Shown here: positions 57,261 through 64,000 of the stretch, piece by piece
How positions within the stretch are numbered: position 1 is the stretch's first letter
Layout of the letters: every line of letters starts with the position of its first letter
Assembly: GCF_035194505.1 (NCBI RefSeq)
Contig: NZ_CP136573.1
Location: 186,001 to 250,000 of the forward strand
Reading direction: 5' to 3'
From: Erythrobacter sp.
Lineage (GTDB): Bacteria > Pseudomonadota > Alphaproteobacteria > Sphingomonadales > Sphingomonadaceae
Length of the DNA stretch: 64,000 nucleotides
Position numbers and translations under genes: made by a program
Notes under the pieces: generated by a model
The model's database searches: none
What the model saw: only the letters and a program-made list of their open reading frames with translations
Told to the model about the DNA's origin: nothing

Positions 57261-58636
57261 CCCACCGGCATTGGCTGGGTGCTCGCCAGCACCTCTTCGG
57301 TGATCCGGCGGATGTTGACCCTGGCTTTCAGGCGCGCGCCGAGCAGCGCGGTGCCCGATACCTTGCGCTGCACGAACAGGGTCTCGATCGGCGGGAAGGC
57401 CCAGGTGTCCTTGTCCTGCGCGATCGCCCAGCCTTCCTCGCGCAGGAGCGGGATGAAGGCGCGATCGCCGAAGTCGAAGGGCGCATCCGCGCGCATTTCA
57501 TTGATGACGATATCGATCATCCGATTGACCCGCTCGGGGTGCTTTTCGGCGACGATCGGCATCATGAAGCCGGCCTCGATGGTGGCGGCGAGGACCTCCT
57601 GCGCATCGCCCTCGAGCCCGGCCAGCAGCATCTTGCGATAGCCGTTCGCCACGGCCGGATCGACGGGACGACAGGCGCCGAAGTCGAGCAGCACGATCTC
57701 GCCCGTCTCGCGCCGGTAGCGGAAATTGGCGAAGTTGGGGTCAGTCTGCATCACGCCGAAATCGAACAGCTCGCGCGTGACGAGCCGGATCAGGCGGGCA
57801 AACACCTCGTCGCGGCGTTCGGGGCTCTCGTTGCCGAGTTCCTCGATGCTCACGCCCTCTTCAAAGCTCATCGCCAGGATCGATCCGCGCGTCAGCCCTT
57901 CGTGGAGGCGCGGCACGACAAAGCCGTCCACCCCTGCAAGCTGCTCGCGGTAAAGCGCCATCTGCGCGCCCTCGCGCTCGTAATCGGCTTCCTCGTGAAG
58001 CTGCTGCTTGGCGGCCGCCATCAGCTTGCCCATCTCCAACTCGGGCGGGGCAAAGCCTGCGACCTTGAGCAGCGTCATGACATTGTCGACATCGGAATCG
58101 ATCGACTGGGCGACACCGGGATACTGCACCTTGATCGCCAGCTCCTCGCCATCGCGGGTCAGCGCCTTGTGGACCTGACCGATAGAGGCTGCGGCGATGG
58201 GGCGGGGATTGAACCAGCGGAATTGCTTGCGCCAGTCCGGCCCCCATTCGCTTTTGAGCACGGCGTCAAGCTGGCGGGTGGGCATGAAATTGGCCTGATC
58301 GCGCAGGGTGGCGAGGATGCGCGACAATTCGGGCGGCAGGAAATCGCCCGCATCAAGGCTGATCATCTGCCCCATCTTCATCGCCGCGCCGCGCAGGTGG
58401 CTGAGGCGGTCGGTAAGGCGCTGGACATTGCCGGGGGTGAGGATCATGTCGCGCGCCGAGATGCTATCGCCGCTCGCCAGCCGCCTTGCGCCTTCGGCGA
58501 CCATGCCGCCCGCCACGCCGCCCACCAGCCGCCCGAAGGTGCCCAGCCGCGCCACGCGCCCCGCAGGCACGGCGCGCTGGCGGGAGCGGTCTTCGGGGAG
58601 CTTGTCGAAATCAGGGATCTGGTCGTCGTCGGACAC
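57257..58636 (-). CDS. ABC1/UbiB-family atypical kinase
   Basis: A 459-residue protein of the ABC1/ADCK/UbiB kinase-like family, linked to ubiquinone biosynthesis and lipid homeostasis. It shows the KxGQ motif (RGAAMKMGQMIS, about residues 83-95), the Ala-rich loop AAASIGQVH, VQYPGV, and the catalytic-like region FGVMQTDPNFANFRY followed by LLDFGACR. It lacks the membrane helices at the C-terminus that mark UbiB itself, so it is a soluble member like many alphaproteobacterial ones. Confidence 0.88.
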   Translation of the reverse strand: MSDDDQIPDFDKLPEDRSRQRAVPAGRVARLGTFGRLVGGVAGGMVAEGARRLASGDSISARDMILTPGNVQRLTDRLSHLRGAAMKMGQMISLDAGDFLPPELSRILATLRDQANFMPTRQLDAVLKSEWGPDWRKQFRWFNPRPIAAASIGQVHKALTRDGEELAIKVQYPGVAQSIDSDVDNVMTLLKVAGFAPPELEMGKLMAAAKQQLHEEADYEREGAQMALYREQLAGVDGFVVPRLHEGLTRGSILAMSFEEGVSIEELGNESPERRDEVFARLIRLVTRELFDFGVMQTDPNFANFRYRRETGEIVLLDFGACRPVDPAVANGYRKMLLAGLEGDAQEVLAATIEAGFMMPIVAEKHPERVNRMIDIVINEMRADAPFDFGDRAFIPLLREEGWAIAQDKDTWAFPPIETLFVQRKVSGTALLGARLKARVNIRRITEEVLASTQPMPVG

Positions 58637-58705
58637 GGGGTGAGGGGGCCTTGATCTTTCGGGGGCGTCAGGCGGCTAACGTTCGGGCTGCGGGCCTGTT
58701 CCGGC

Positions 58706-59479
58706 TCAGGAGATGCACAGGCCCCCGTCAACGGGCAGGCACTGGCCGGTGATGTAATCGGAATGGGGCGAGGCGAAGAACACTGCCAGTCCCTCCAGCC
58801 CCGCATGATCGCCCGGACGGCGCAGCGGGATGCGGCGGCTCATCCATTCGCCGAATTTGGGATCGGCCTTGGCGGTGATCTCGGTCTCGTAATAGCCGAA
58901 AAGGAGCGCGTTGGCGGTGATCCGGTGGCGCGCCAGTTCGAAGGCGGCGGCGCGGGTGAGGCCGTTCAGCGCGGCCTTGGAGGCGGCGTAATCGGACGAG
59001 CGGTTGACCCCCATGATCGACTGGCCCGAGGAGGTGGCGATCAGCTTGCCGCCCGCATCGCCGTCCTTCGCGCGTGCGATCATGTGGCGGGTCACATGCT
59101 TGTAGACCAGCGCCGCGCCGCGGGTATTGACCGCCATGGTGTGGTCCCAGCCCTCGGCCGTGATGTCGGGGATGGCGGTGCCTGCGCCCGAGATCCCGGC
59201 ATTGGCGAAACACACATCCACCCGCCCGAAGGCGCCCAGCGTCTGCTCCATCGCCTGTTCGATGCCAGCCTCGTCCGCCACATCGCAGGTCAGCGCGAGC
59301 ACATCGCCCGCGCCCAGTGTCCGCAATTCCTCCACTGCCGCTGCGTTCTTGTCGGCATTGCGCGCCCAGATCGCGACATTGGCCCCGGCCTTGGCGAGAC
59401 CGCGCGCCATGGCAAGACCGAGGCCGCCGTTGCCGCCGGTGATGATGGCCGTGCGGCCGGTGAGATCGAACAGTTCCAT
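58706..59479 (-). CDS. Short-chain dehydrogenase/reductase
   Basis: A 257-residue classical SDR oxidoreductase. NAD(P)-binding TGGNGGLG (residues 14-21), NAG motif FANAGISG, catalytic Ser in TSSGQS, Tyr/Lys in DYAASKAALNGL and the C-terminal DYITGQCLPVDGG. Probably an oxidoreductase of the FabG-like group (gluconate-5-dehydrogenase type possible); the substrate is not inferable. The ATG at 59479 starts the nucleotide-binding strand; further upstream codons lack similarity. Confidence 0.9.
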   Translation of the reverse strand: MELFDLTGRTAIITGGNGGLGLAMARGLAKAGANVAIWARNADKNAAAVEELRTLGAGDVLALTCDVADEAGIEQAMEQTLGAFGRVDVCFANAGISGAGTAIPDITAEGWDHTMAVNTRGAALVYKHVTRHMIARAKDGDAGGKLIATSSGQSIMGVNRSSDYAASKAALNGLTRAAAFELARHRITANALLFGYYETEITAKADPKFGEWMSRRIPLRRPGDHAGLEGLAVFFASPHSDYITGQCLPVDGGLCIS

Positions 59480-59555
59480 GGCTCTCCAAGTGGCGCAAAC
59501 GGCTATCCTGTGCAAGCGCGCGGGAACGCTTGGGCGCTACAGGTTTTGAGCCGCC

Positions 59556-60017
59556 ATGGACGGACAATCTTCGCTTTCTCCCGCCGCTCGCGTTCTGGGA
59601 TATGCCGGGCTCACCCCTCAGATCATCTGCCTTGCCATGGTGCTGTCGGGCCATGAATGGCGCTATTCGGCGATGGCCGGCGGCTTTGCCTACGCGGCTG
59701 CGATCTTCAGCTTCCTTGGCGGAGTGTGGTGGGGACAGGCGGTGCAATCGGGGCGGGCCAGCACCGGCGCCTATCTCCTCGCAGTGTCGCCGAGCCTGCT
59801 GGCGGTGGCGCTGTTCCTGCCGTGGACTTTCGGGTGGAGCTGGCCTGGTCCTGCGCTGCTCTACCTTGGCGCGCTGATCCTCGCCTCGCCGCTGATCGAC
59901 CGCGCGCTCGGCTTTGCCGCGCCCGATTTCCTGCGGCTGCGCTGGCACCTTTCGCTGGGTCTCGGTGGGCTGACGATTGCGCTGGGTCTGGCTGCGGGGC
60001 AGGCGATGGGCGTCTAG
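59556..60017 (+). CDS. DUF3429-family membrane protein
   Basis: A 153-residue protein with about four to five transmembrane helices and the family signature IFSFLGGVWWG (residues 50-60). The family is common in proteobacteria and has no known function. Single gene between the SDR and the c-di-GMP protein; ATG 59556. Confidence 0.85.
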   Translation: MDGQSSLSPAARVLGYAGLTPQIICLAMVLSGHEWRYSAMAGGFAYAAAIFSFLGGVWWGQAVQSGRASTGAYLLAVSPSLLAVALFLPWTFGWSWPGPALLYLGALILASPLIDRALGFAAPDFLRLRWHLSLGLGGLTIALGLAAGQAMGV

Positions 60018-60051
60018 TCCGCACTGGCCAGCGGGCATCGTTGGCGATGAA

Positions 60052-60059
60052 TTAACCAT
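60052..60059 (+). promoter_or_regulatory. Extended CtrA half-site TTAACCAT
   Basis: TTAACCAT 48 bp upstream of the CHASE2-EAL gene start; the right half is CATC instead of TTAA. A half-site only, suggestive because two perfect sites occur at the other end of the same gene. Confidence 0.25.
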
Positions 60060-60107
60060 TCTCATCTAGGCAAAACCCCGGTTTTCAACGCGGACCCCGG
60101 GAACTTG

Positions 60108-62471
60108 ATGATTGCTCGTATGCCATCGCTGAAGAGAATGCTGCGCGGCAGCCTCGGCGGCGCCTTGTCCGGTGTCTCTGCGCTCACCGAAGACAAGTCG
60201 CTCAAATCGGGCGAGTCACTGCTCCGTCGCAAGCGCGTGAAGGTGGCGATCTTCGCCATTATCTTCGGCATTGTTTCCGCCGCGATCGAAATGCCGCTGC
60301 CGGCCGAGGATGCTTTCCGGCTGGCCCGCTCGCAGGTCCGGGCGCGGATGGTGCCGCAGGATGTCGCGATGATCGCGATCGATGACGCCACGCTTAACGA
60401 GCTCGGTGTGGCGCTTCCCACCCGCAAGCATGAAAGCGAGCTGATCGACCGTCTGGTGGCCGCCGGGGTTCGGAAGGTCGTGTTCGACCGTGCCCATGCC
60501 GATCCCGAGACGCCTGAAGCAGACGCCCAGTTTGCCGAGACGCTCGAGCGCCACAAGGGCAGGGTCTGGCTCGGGATGACACCCGAACTCGAATTCACCT
60601 TCCAGAAGGTCGATGCGATCGTCCCACAGAAGATGTTCCGCGATCATGCCAACATGGCGGCGATGGTGGGCTTTTCGGCACCGTTCAACCTTTCGGTGGT
60701 GTTCCCGACCGAGGTGGAACTGGCGGGCGGCACCTATCCCTCGATCTCGGCCGTGCTGGCGGATTACGAAGGACCGCCGGTGCGCTATCGGCCCGATTTC
60801 GCGTATAATCCCAAGGACATCCCGACCTATCGCTATGCCGATGTGTTGCGCGGCCGGATTGGAGCGAACAAGCTGCGCGGCAAGAACGTGATCGTCGGCG
60901 CAACCTACATCGAATCCAGCGACGTTTTCCGTCATCCCCTCTACGGCAAGGTCGCCGGACCCTATTTTCACATCCTCGGCGCCCAGACCCTCAAGCGCAG
61001 CACTCCGGTTGACCTGATGTGGTATCCGGCCTTGCTCGTGGCAGGGATCGCCATCCTTTTCCAGGCCCTGCGCCAGTCGCGCTCGTACAAGCCGCTCTGG
61101 GCTGCCGTGATCGGCCTTTCTGCGATCACCCTGTTCCTCGATGAAGCGGGGATCAATCTCGACATCCTTTCGGGGGTGCTCGCGGTGATCGCTGCGGCTT
61201 TCGGTTTCCACCGGATCTCGCGCAAGTATTACAGCAGCGAGGCCGACGCGATGACCACCAGCGCACTGGGGCTGGACAAGGTCGGCGCCGAGCTCGATGT
61301 CTACGCACTCAAGATCGCCAACCTTGCCGAAATGTCGGAAGACTGGGGCGAGCGCGAGCTGGGCGAATTCGTCAACACCCTGATCACCTATGTGAAGGGT
61401 CCGGGCGAGGTGGGCGACGTCGCTTTCGAGCGCGACAGCCTTGTGTGGCTTGCGCCCAGGATGGATGCCGCCAGCCTCGAACGCCATGCCGATGGCTTGG
61501 CGCTGATGCTCAAGACCGCGATCAGCCACGACTGGCAATCAGCCAGCAGCGCACCGGCGATCGGGATCGATACCAACCATGATCTGCCGCTCGGCCAGCG
61601 CATCAAGAAGGCGATGCAGGCCGCCGATCAGGCCGCCAGCCGCGGGGTGCGCTTCATCATCAATGATGCCGCCTATCTCGAAGCGCGCAACCACCGCCTC
61701 GAAATCATGCGTGTGCTCGAAAAGGGCCTGCGGGAGCGCAAGATCGGGGTGGCCTACCAGCCCAAGATCGATCTCGCCACAGGCCGCATCGTCGGGGCCG
61801 AAACGCTGATCCGCTGGAAGCCGGAAGGGCAGGACTTCGTCAACCCGCAGGAGCTGGTGCTGGCGGCCGAAGCCAATGATCGCATCAACGAACTGACCCT
61901 GATCGTGATGGAAGCCGCGCTTACCGAAGGCCGCCGCGCGATTGCTGTGGATCCCGGCTTCAAGCTGGCGGTCAACATGTCGGCCAAGAGCCTCAGCAAC
62001 ACCGATCTGCTGTTCGACATGATGACGATGCTGGGCCGCATCGGCTTCCCGGCGGAAAACCTCACGCTCGAACTGACCGAGACGGCCAAGCTCGAGGACA
62101 AGCTGATCGCGCCCCAGATTGCAGCGCTAAAGCAGCGCGGCATCGGCCTTTCGATCGACGATTTCGGCACCGGCCAGTCCAACCTCGAATATATCGAGAA
62201 GCTGCCGAGCTCCGAGCTCAAGATCGACAAGAAGTTCGTCCAGCACATGGCAAGTTCGGAAGAAAGCCGCGCCGTGGTGCGTGCGACCATCGAGATTGCC
62301 CATTCACTGGGCAAGGTGGTGGTGGCCGAAGGGGTCGAGGACGAGGCGGTCGCCACGGCTCTGCGCGCCATGGGTTGCGACCAGGCGCAGGGCTACCTGT
62401 TCGCGCGGGCGATCTCCATGGCCGAGCTGCTGGGCATGATGGCTGAGGGAAGAAACGTAGTTAACGGTTGA
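60108..62471 (+). CDS. CHASE2-domain membrane protein with degenerate GGDEF-like and EAL domains
   Basis: A 787-residue c-di-GMP-related receptor. One N-terminal membrane segment (about 45-62), an extracytoplasmic CHASE2 domain (about 70-300; VAMIAIDD, GVRKVVFDRAHADP, GKNVIVGATY), then three membrane helices (about 305-370). A degenerate GGDEF-like region follows (about 385-520; DVAFERDSLVWLAPR replaces the RxGGDEF signature) and an EAL domain (about 540-787) with ETL, NMSAKSL, ELTET, SIDDFGTG, KIDKKF, EGVEDE and QGYLF. Probably an active phosphodiesterase without cyclase activity. ATG 60108 preferred over TTG 60105. Confidence 0.9.
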   Translation: MIARMPSLKRMLRGSLGGALSGVSALTEDKSLKSGESLLRRKRVKVAIFAIIFGIVSAAIEMPLPAEDAFRLARSQVRARMVPQDVAMIAIDDATLNELGVALPTRKHESELIDRLVAAGVRKVVFDRAHADPETPEADAQFAETLERHKGRVWLGMTPELEFTFQKVDAIVPQKMFRDHANMAAMVGFSAPFNLSVVFPTEVELAGGTYPSISAVLADYEGPPVRYRPDFAYNPKDIPTYRYADVLRGRIGANKLRGKNVIVGATYIESSDVFRHPLYGKVAGPYFHILGAQTLKRSTPVDLMWYPALLVAGIAILFQALRQSRSYKPLWAAVIGLSAITLFLDEAGINLDILSGVLAVIAAAFGFHRISRKYYSSEADAMTTSALGLDKVGAELDVYALKIANLAEMSEDWGERELGEFVNTLITYVKGPGEVGDVAFERDSLVWLAPRMDAASLERHADGLALMLKTAISHDWQSASSAPAIGIDTNHDLPLGQRIKKAMQAADQAASRGVRFIINDAAYLEARNHRLEIMRVLEKGLRERKIGVAYQPKIDLATGRIVGAETLIRWKPEGQDFVNPQELVLAAEANDRINELTLIVMEAALTEGRRAIAVDPGFKLAVNMSAKSLSNTDLLFDMMTMLGRIGFPAENLTLELTETAKLEDKLIAPQIAALKQRGIGLSIDDFGTGQSNLEYIEKLPSSELKIDKKFVQHMASSEESRAVVRATIEIAHSLGKVVVAEGVEDEAVATALRAMGCDQAQGYLFARAISMAELLGMMAEGRNVVNG

Positions 62472-62475
62472 TTAA
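62461..62475. promoter_or_regulatory. Perfect CtrA-type site 1 (TTAA-N7-TTAA)
   Basis: TTAA-CGGTTGA-TTAA. Full match to the CtrA consensus; it overlaps the stop codon of the CHASE2-EAL gene and lies 57 bp before the 12-codon ORF. Confidence 0.6.
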
Positions 62476-62477
62476 GG

Positions 62478-62492
62478 TTAATTTTGTGTTAA
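62478..62492. promoter_or_regulatory. Perfect CtrA-type site 2 (TTAA-N7-TTAA)
   Basis: TTAA-TTTTGTG-TTAA, two bases after site 1. A promoter-like TTGATT (62468) and TAAATA (62490) with a 16-base spacer overlap both sites, so binding would act directly on that promoter. Confidence 0.6.
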
Positions 62493-62531
62493 ATATGCCT
62501 CTAGCTGGTTGGTAGCTATTTGGAGGCAACT

Positions 62532-62570
62532 ATGTGGGAATGGATCGCTGATCTGTTCGGCAAGCGCTAA
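62532..62570 (+). CDS. Short ORF of 12 codons in its own small transcription unit
   Basis: ATG to TAA encodes MWEWIADLFGKR. A perfect GGAGG is five bases before the ATG, a small hairpin TAGCT/AGCTA (62502-62518) lies upstream, and a strong terminator starts 25 bases after the stop. With the promoter-like boxes and two CtrA-type sites, this makes a complete transcription unit of about 120 bases. The peptide is amphipathic, with two Trp. Two Trp codons recall a trp leader peptide, but no trp gene follows. It could be a genuine micropeptide or an sRNA with a translated ORF. Confidence 0.5.
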   Translation: MWEWIADLFGKR

Positions 62571-62594
62571 GCTGCCGACTCGATCGAAACAAGG

Positions 62595-62620
62595 AAGCCT
62601 CGGGAAACCGGGGCTTTTTT
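62595..62620 (+). terminator. Rho-independent terminator of the 12-codon unit
   Basis: AAGCCTCGG-GAAA-CCGGGGCTT with a stable GNRA-type GAAA loop and six T residues. Confidence 0.9.
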
Positions 62621-63060
62621 GTTGCCTGCGTCCGGAAATCGCGCGACCTGCGCCGTCTCGCATGATGCGGCATGGCCCAGCCCGAAAGACCTGCGAATCC
62701 CGTTTTGGGACTCGCGATTCCAGCCTCTGGCGATTCGCCAAAAATCAGCGCGTTAACCTTTTGGGGCTGGCTACGGGGTCGCGAAAAGCGGGTGTGACGG
62801 CGCGTTTTCGGCAGCGCGCAGGGCCCCCCGCGCATTGGCGCAGGACAGTGAATTCCGGCCCTCAACGGGCATGTCAGGAACGAGCGCGGCCAAAGCCGAA
62901 ATTGGTCGTGGATAGCAGCCCGATAGCGAACTGTCTCCAGTAAAAAATTCAATAATAACAGTGGTGTAATAAAATTAACCGTCTGGATTGTAGCCAAGAA
63001 ATAGGCATGCCCGTGTTAGTGCAGGCAGTGAGAAGGTTCTGTTGCCCTGACTGGCCGGCC
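62621..63060. other. Gene-poor 440-bp stretch
   Basis: No gene is supported on either strand. It contains a hairpin GCGAATCCC-GTTTT-GGGACTCGC near 62693-62716, two isolated TTAACC half-sites (about 62754 and 62975) and an AT-rich stretch at 62940-62985, unlike the GC-rich core. It separates core genes from the toxin-antitoxin locus. Confidence 0.6.
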
Positions 63061-63348
63061 CTAACGCAGTAGTTCTGCTACCAACGATGGTTTCTTCTCA
63101 ATCATGGCTAGCAGCACCTGGGCCGGACCAGTCGGGCGACGTCGGCCATGCTCCCAATTGAGCAATGTGCCCTTGGCTACACCAATGCTTCGGGCGAATG
63201 CGCCTTGCGACAGCCCTGTTCTCGCTCTGATGGCGGCGACATCGACGGCAGGCACCTCGACGTGATGGACATTCGAGCCGACATGCTGGCCTTGGGTAAA
63301 GGCAAGAGCCTCATTAAGACCCTGCATAATGCTGTCATGTGCGTTCAT
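63061..63348 (-). CDS. Antitoxin, HTH (XRE/HigA-like) of a type II toxin-antitoxin pair
   Basis: A 95-residue protein with a C-terminal Cro/C1-type helix-turn-helix (about residues 38-90; TGLSQGAFARSIGVAKGTLLNWEHGRR) and an N-terminal part likely to wrap the toxin. It overlaps the toxin gene by ATGA and follows it, the HigBA order. It should neutralise the toxin and repress the operon through the palindrome at 63699. Confidence 0.85.
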   Translation of the reverse strand: MNAHDSIMQGLNEALAFTQGQHVGSNVHHVEVPAVDVAAIRARTGLSQGAFARSIGVAKGTLLNWEHGRRRPTGPAQVLLAMIEKKPSLVAELLR

Positions 63349-63686
63349 TGGCTGCCTCCATAGGTATCGACCAGGATCTTGCTTAGCTGGATCGCTGCTG
63401 CCTGTTCGGCCTTGGTCAAATTGTCTTTCTCATTTTTGGCGAACACTGTGACCAGAAATATGGGCATGTGCGTGCCGCCAAAAACGTAGATGGTCCGGTA
63501 TCCGCCGCTCTTGCCACCGCCTTCGCGGGGGATCCTTACCTTGCGTAGGCCACCGCCCAAAGACACTCCCGCATCCGGGTTTGCCGCGATATAGTTCACA
63601 AGACCGAGGCGTTCGGCCTCGGTCATGATGGCCTTCGCCCGTCGAAGGAACTCGGGCAGCTCCACGACGGTCTGTAAAGTGGTCAT
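63345..63686 (-). CDS. RelE/HigB-like toxin of a type II toxin-antitoxin pair
   Basis: A 113-residue protein of the RelE/HigB superfamily, which cleave mRNA on the ribosome. Supported by the central ... GGGLRKVRIPREGGGKSGGYRTIY strand pair, the hydrophobic MPIFLVTVFAKNEKDNLT segment (K-N-E-K-D-N-L is a family hallmark) and small basic character. Toxin first, antitoxin second. Lower GC than the surroundings, consistent with acquisition. Confidence 0.85.
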   Translation of the reverse strand: MTTLQTVVELPEFLRRAKAIMTEAERLGLVNYIAANPDAGVSLGGGLRKVRIPREGGGKSGGYRTIYVFGGTHMPIFLVTVFAKNEKDNLTKAEQAAAIQLSKILVDTYGGSQ

Positions 63687-63698
63687 GAAGCCTTATTT

Positions 63699-63730
63699 AT
63701 ACGTCAATGACCCATAGGTCAATGACGTAT
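63699..63730. promoter_or_regulatory. Palindromic operator of the toxin-antitoxin operon
   Basis: ATACGTCAATGACC-CATA-GGTCAATGACGTAT: 14-base arms with one mismatch, each arm containing the near-palindrome GTCAATGAC. It begins 13 bp upstream of the toxin ATG, so a bound antitoxin or complex would block the promoter. Confidence 0.75.
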
Positions 63731-63749
63731 GGCTGGGCGCGCTGTCACC

Positions 63750-64000
63750 TCATTCCAGCATTACATACCGTCCCAGGCGACGCGATCCGACAAAGATGAT
63801 TCTACCGTTGTCCCGCAACACCCCTATGTCACGTTTCGCGGTTCTCAGCGTGACCTGCCAATGGTTGGCGATGTCCTCGGCGGTGCATTTCTCATTTCGT
63901 GCGACTCGCTCCAGAAACCATTCTTGTCTCGGGTTAAGTCCGGAAAACTCGGCACAATTTATGGTGACATCGATGTCACCATAAATGTCACCAATAATGT
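63750..64000 (-). CDS. C-terminal winged-helix segment of a larger protein (partial)
   Basis: An 82-residue C-terminal fragment whose frame is open to the window edge. It contains LNPRQEWFLERVARN, CTAEDIANHWQVTLRTAKRD and a wing-like GRIIFVGSRRLGRYVML, the architecture of the winged-helix domain that ends Fic-family and AlbA_2/RecG-like regulators. Preceding it, IIGDIYGDIDVTIN is a short repeat-like linker, also seen in such proteins. The function of the whole protein cannot be judged from here. Confidence 0.6.
   Translation of the reverse strand, partial: IIGDIYGDIDVTINCAEFSGLNPRQEWFLERVARNEKCTAEDIANHWQVTLRTAKRDIGVLRDNGRIIFVGSRRLGRYVMLE
63957..63986. repeat. Perfect 30-bp palindrome inside the partial winged-helix gene
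   Basis: ATTTATGGTGACATC followed directly by its exact reverse complement, with no spacer. GGTGACAT recurs again just outside it. It lies in the linker-coding part of the reading frame. Confidence 0.9.

Noticed and set aside
62532..62620. trp attenuator (leader peptide with two Trp codons plus terminator)
   Set aside because: No tryptophan gene follows on the plus strand, and no alternative antiterminator pairing was found between the ORF and the terminator.

Overview
The window is GC-rich chromosomal DNA from an alphaproteobacterium, most likely a sphingomonad of the Erythrobacteraceae (Erythrobacter/Porphyrobacter type). I base this on the gene neighbourhoods (xerD-accA beside aroKB; ahcY-divL-tsaE-amgK-murU-addB-addA-trxA; a DivL-type pseudo-kinase; Flp pilins), on overlapping ATGA junctions and on codon use. 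No rRNA, CRISPR array, phage or insertion sequence was seen. Most of the window is core genome; accessory content sits in a fimbrial region and at the right end.

Layout. 1-8.2 kb: aroB (cut by the left edge) and aroK on the minus strand; on the plus strand two unknown envelope proteins, xerD, accA and an M48 peptidase; then three minus-strand Flp pilin genes, two of them a near-identical tandem duplication; then a MutT-type hydrolase. 8.2-13.3 kb: tRNA-Arg(ACG), an esterase, a small zincin, folE, a cytochrome c'/cytochrome b561 pair and a peroxiredoxin. 13.4-26.5 kb: ahcY, divL (Tyr in place of the phospho-accepting His), tsaE, the amgK-murU peptidoglycan-recycling pair, addBA and trxA. 26.5-32.5 kb: an inositol-monophosphatase-family gene and argJ on the minus strand, then secA and a TauE/SafE permease.

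32.6-44.5 kb is the most distinctive part. A FixL/FixJ-type pair (FixL keeps both residues expected of a heme-PAS) lies head-to-head with a ten-gene chaperone-usher fimbrial operon. The operon has seven different small subunits, a periplasmic chaperone, an outer-membrane usher and a two-domain putative tip adhesin, plus a convergent single-gene relative. A short motif, T(A/G)CG(T/G)AGATT, recurs between fixL and the fimbrial operon and again before a small unknown gene next to fixJ. This suggests, but does not prove, one regulon.

44.7-62.5 kb: tRNA-Asn(GTT), nadK, a stand-alone EAL protein, a Trk/Ktr potassium channel with its RCK partner, mfd, sdhE, recG, a low-molecular-weight phosphatase, a DUF885 peptidase, an ABC1-family kinase, a short-chain dehydrogenase, a DUF3429 membrane protein and a CHASE2-EAL protein with a degenerate GGDEF-like domain. 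62.4-64 kb: two perfect TTAA-N7-TTAA (CtrA-type) sites head a tiny transcription unit with its own Shine-Dalgarno sequence, a 12-codon reading frame and a terminator. A gene-poor stretch, a HigBA/RelE-type toxin-antitoxin pair with a palindromic operator, and the end of a winged-helix protein follow.

Common threads: DNA repair (mfd, recG, addAB, MutT); envelope and surface structures (Flp and chaperone-usher pili, SecA, peptidoglycan recycling); and cell-cycle/c-di-GMP control (DivL, CtrA-like sites near the pilin genes and the 12-codon unit, two EAL proteins).
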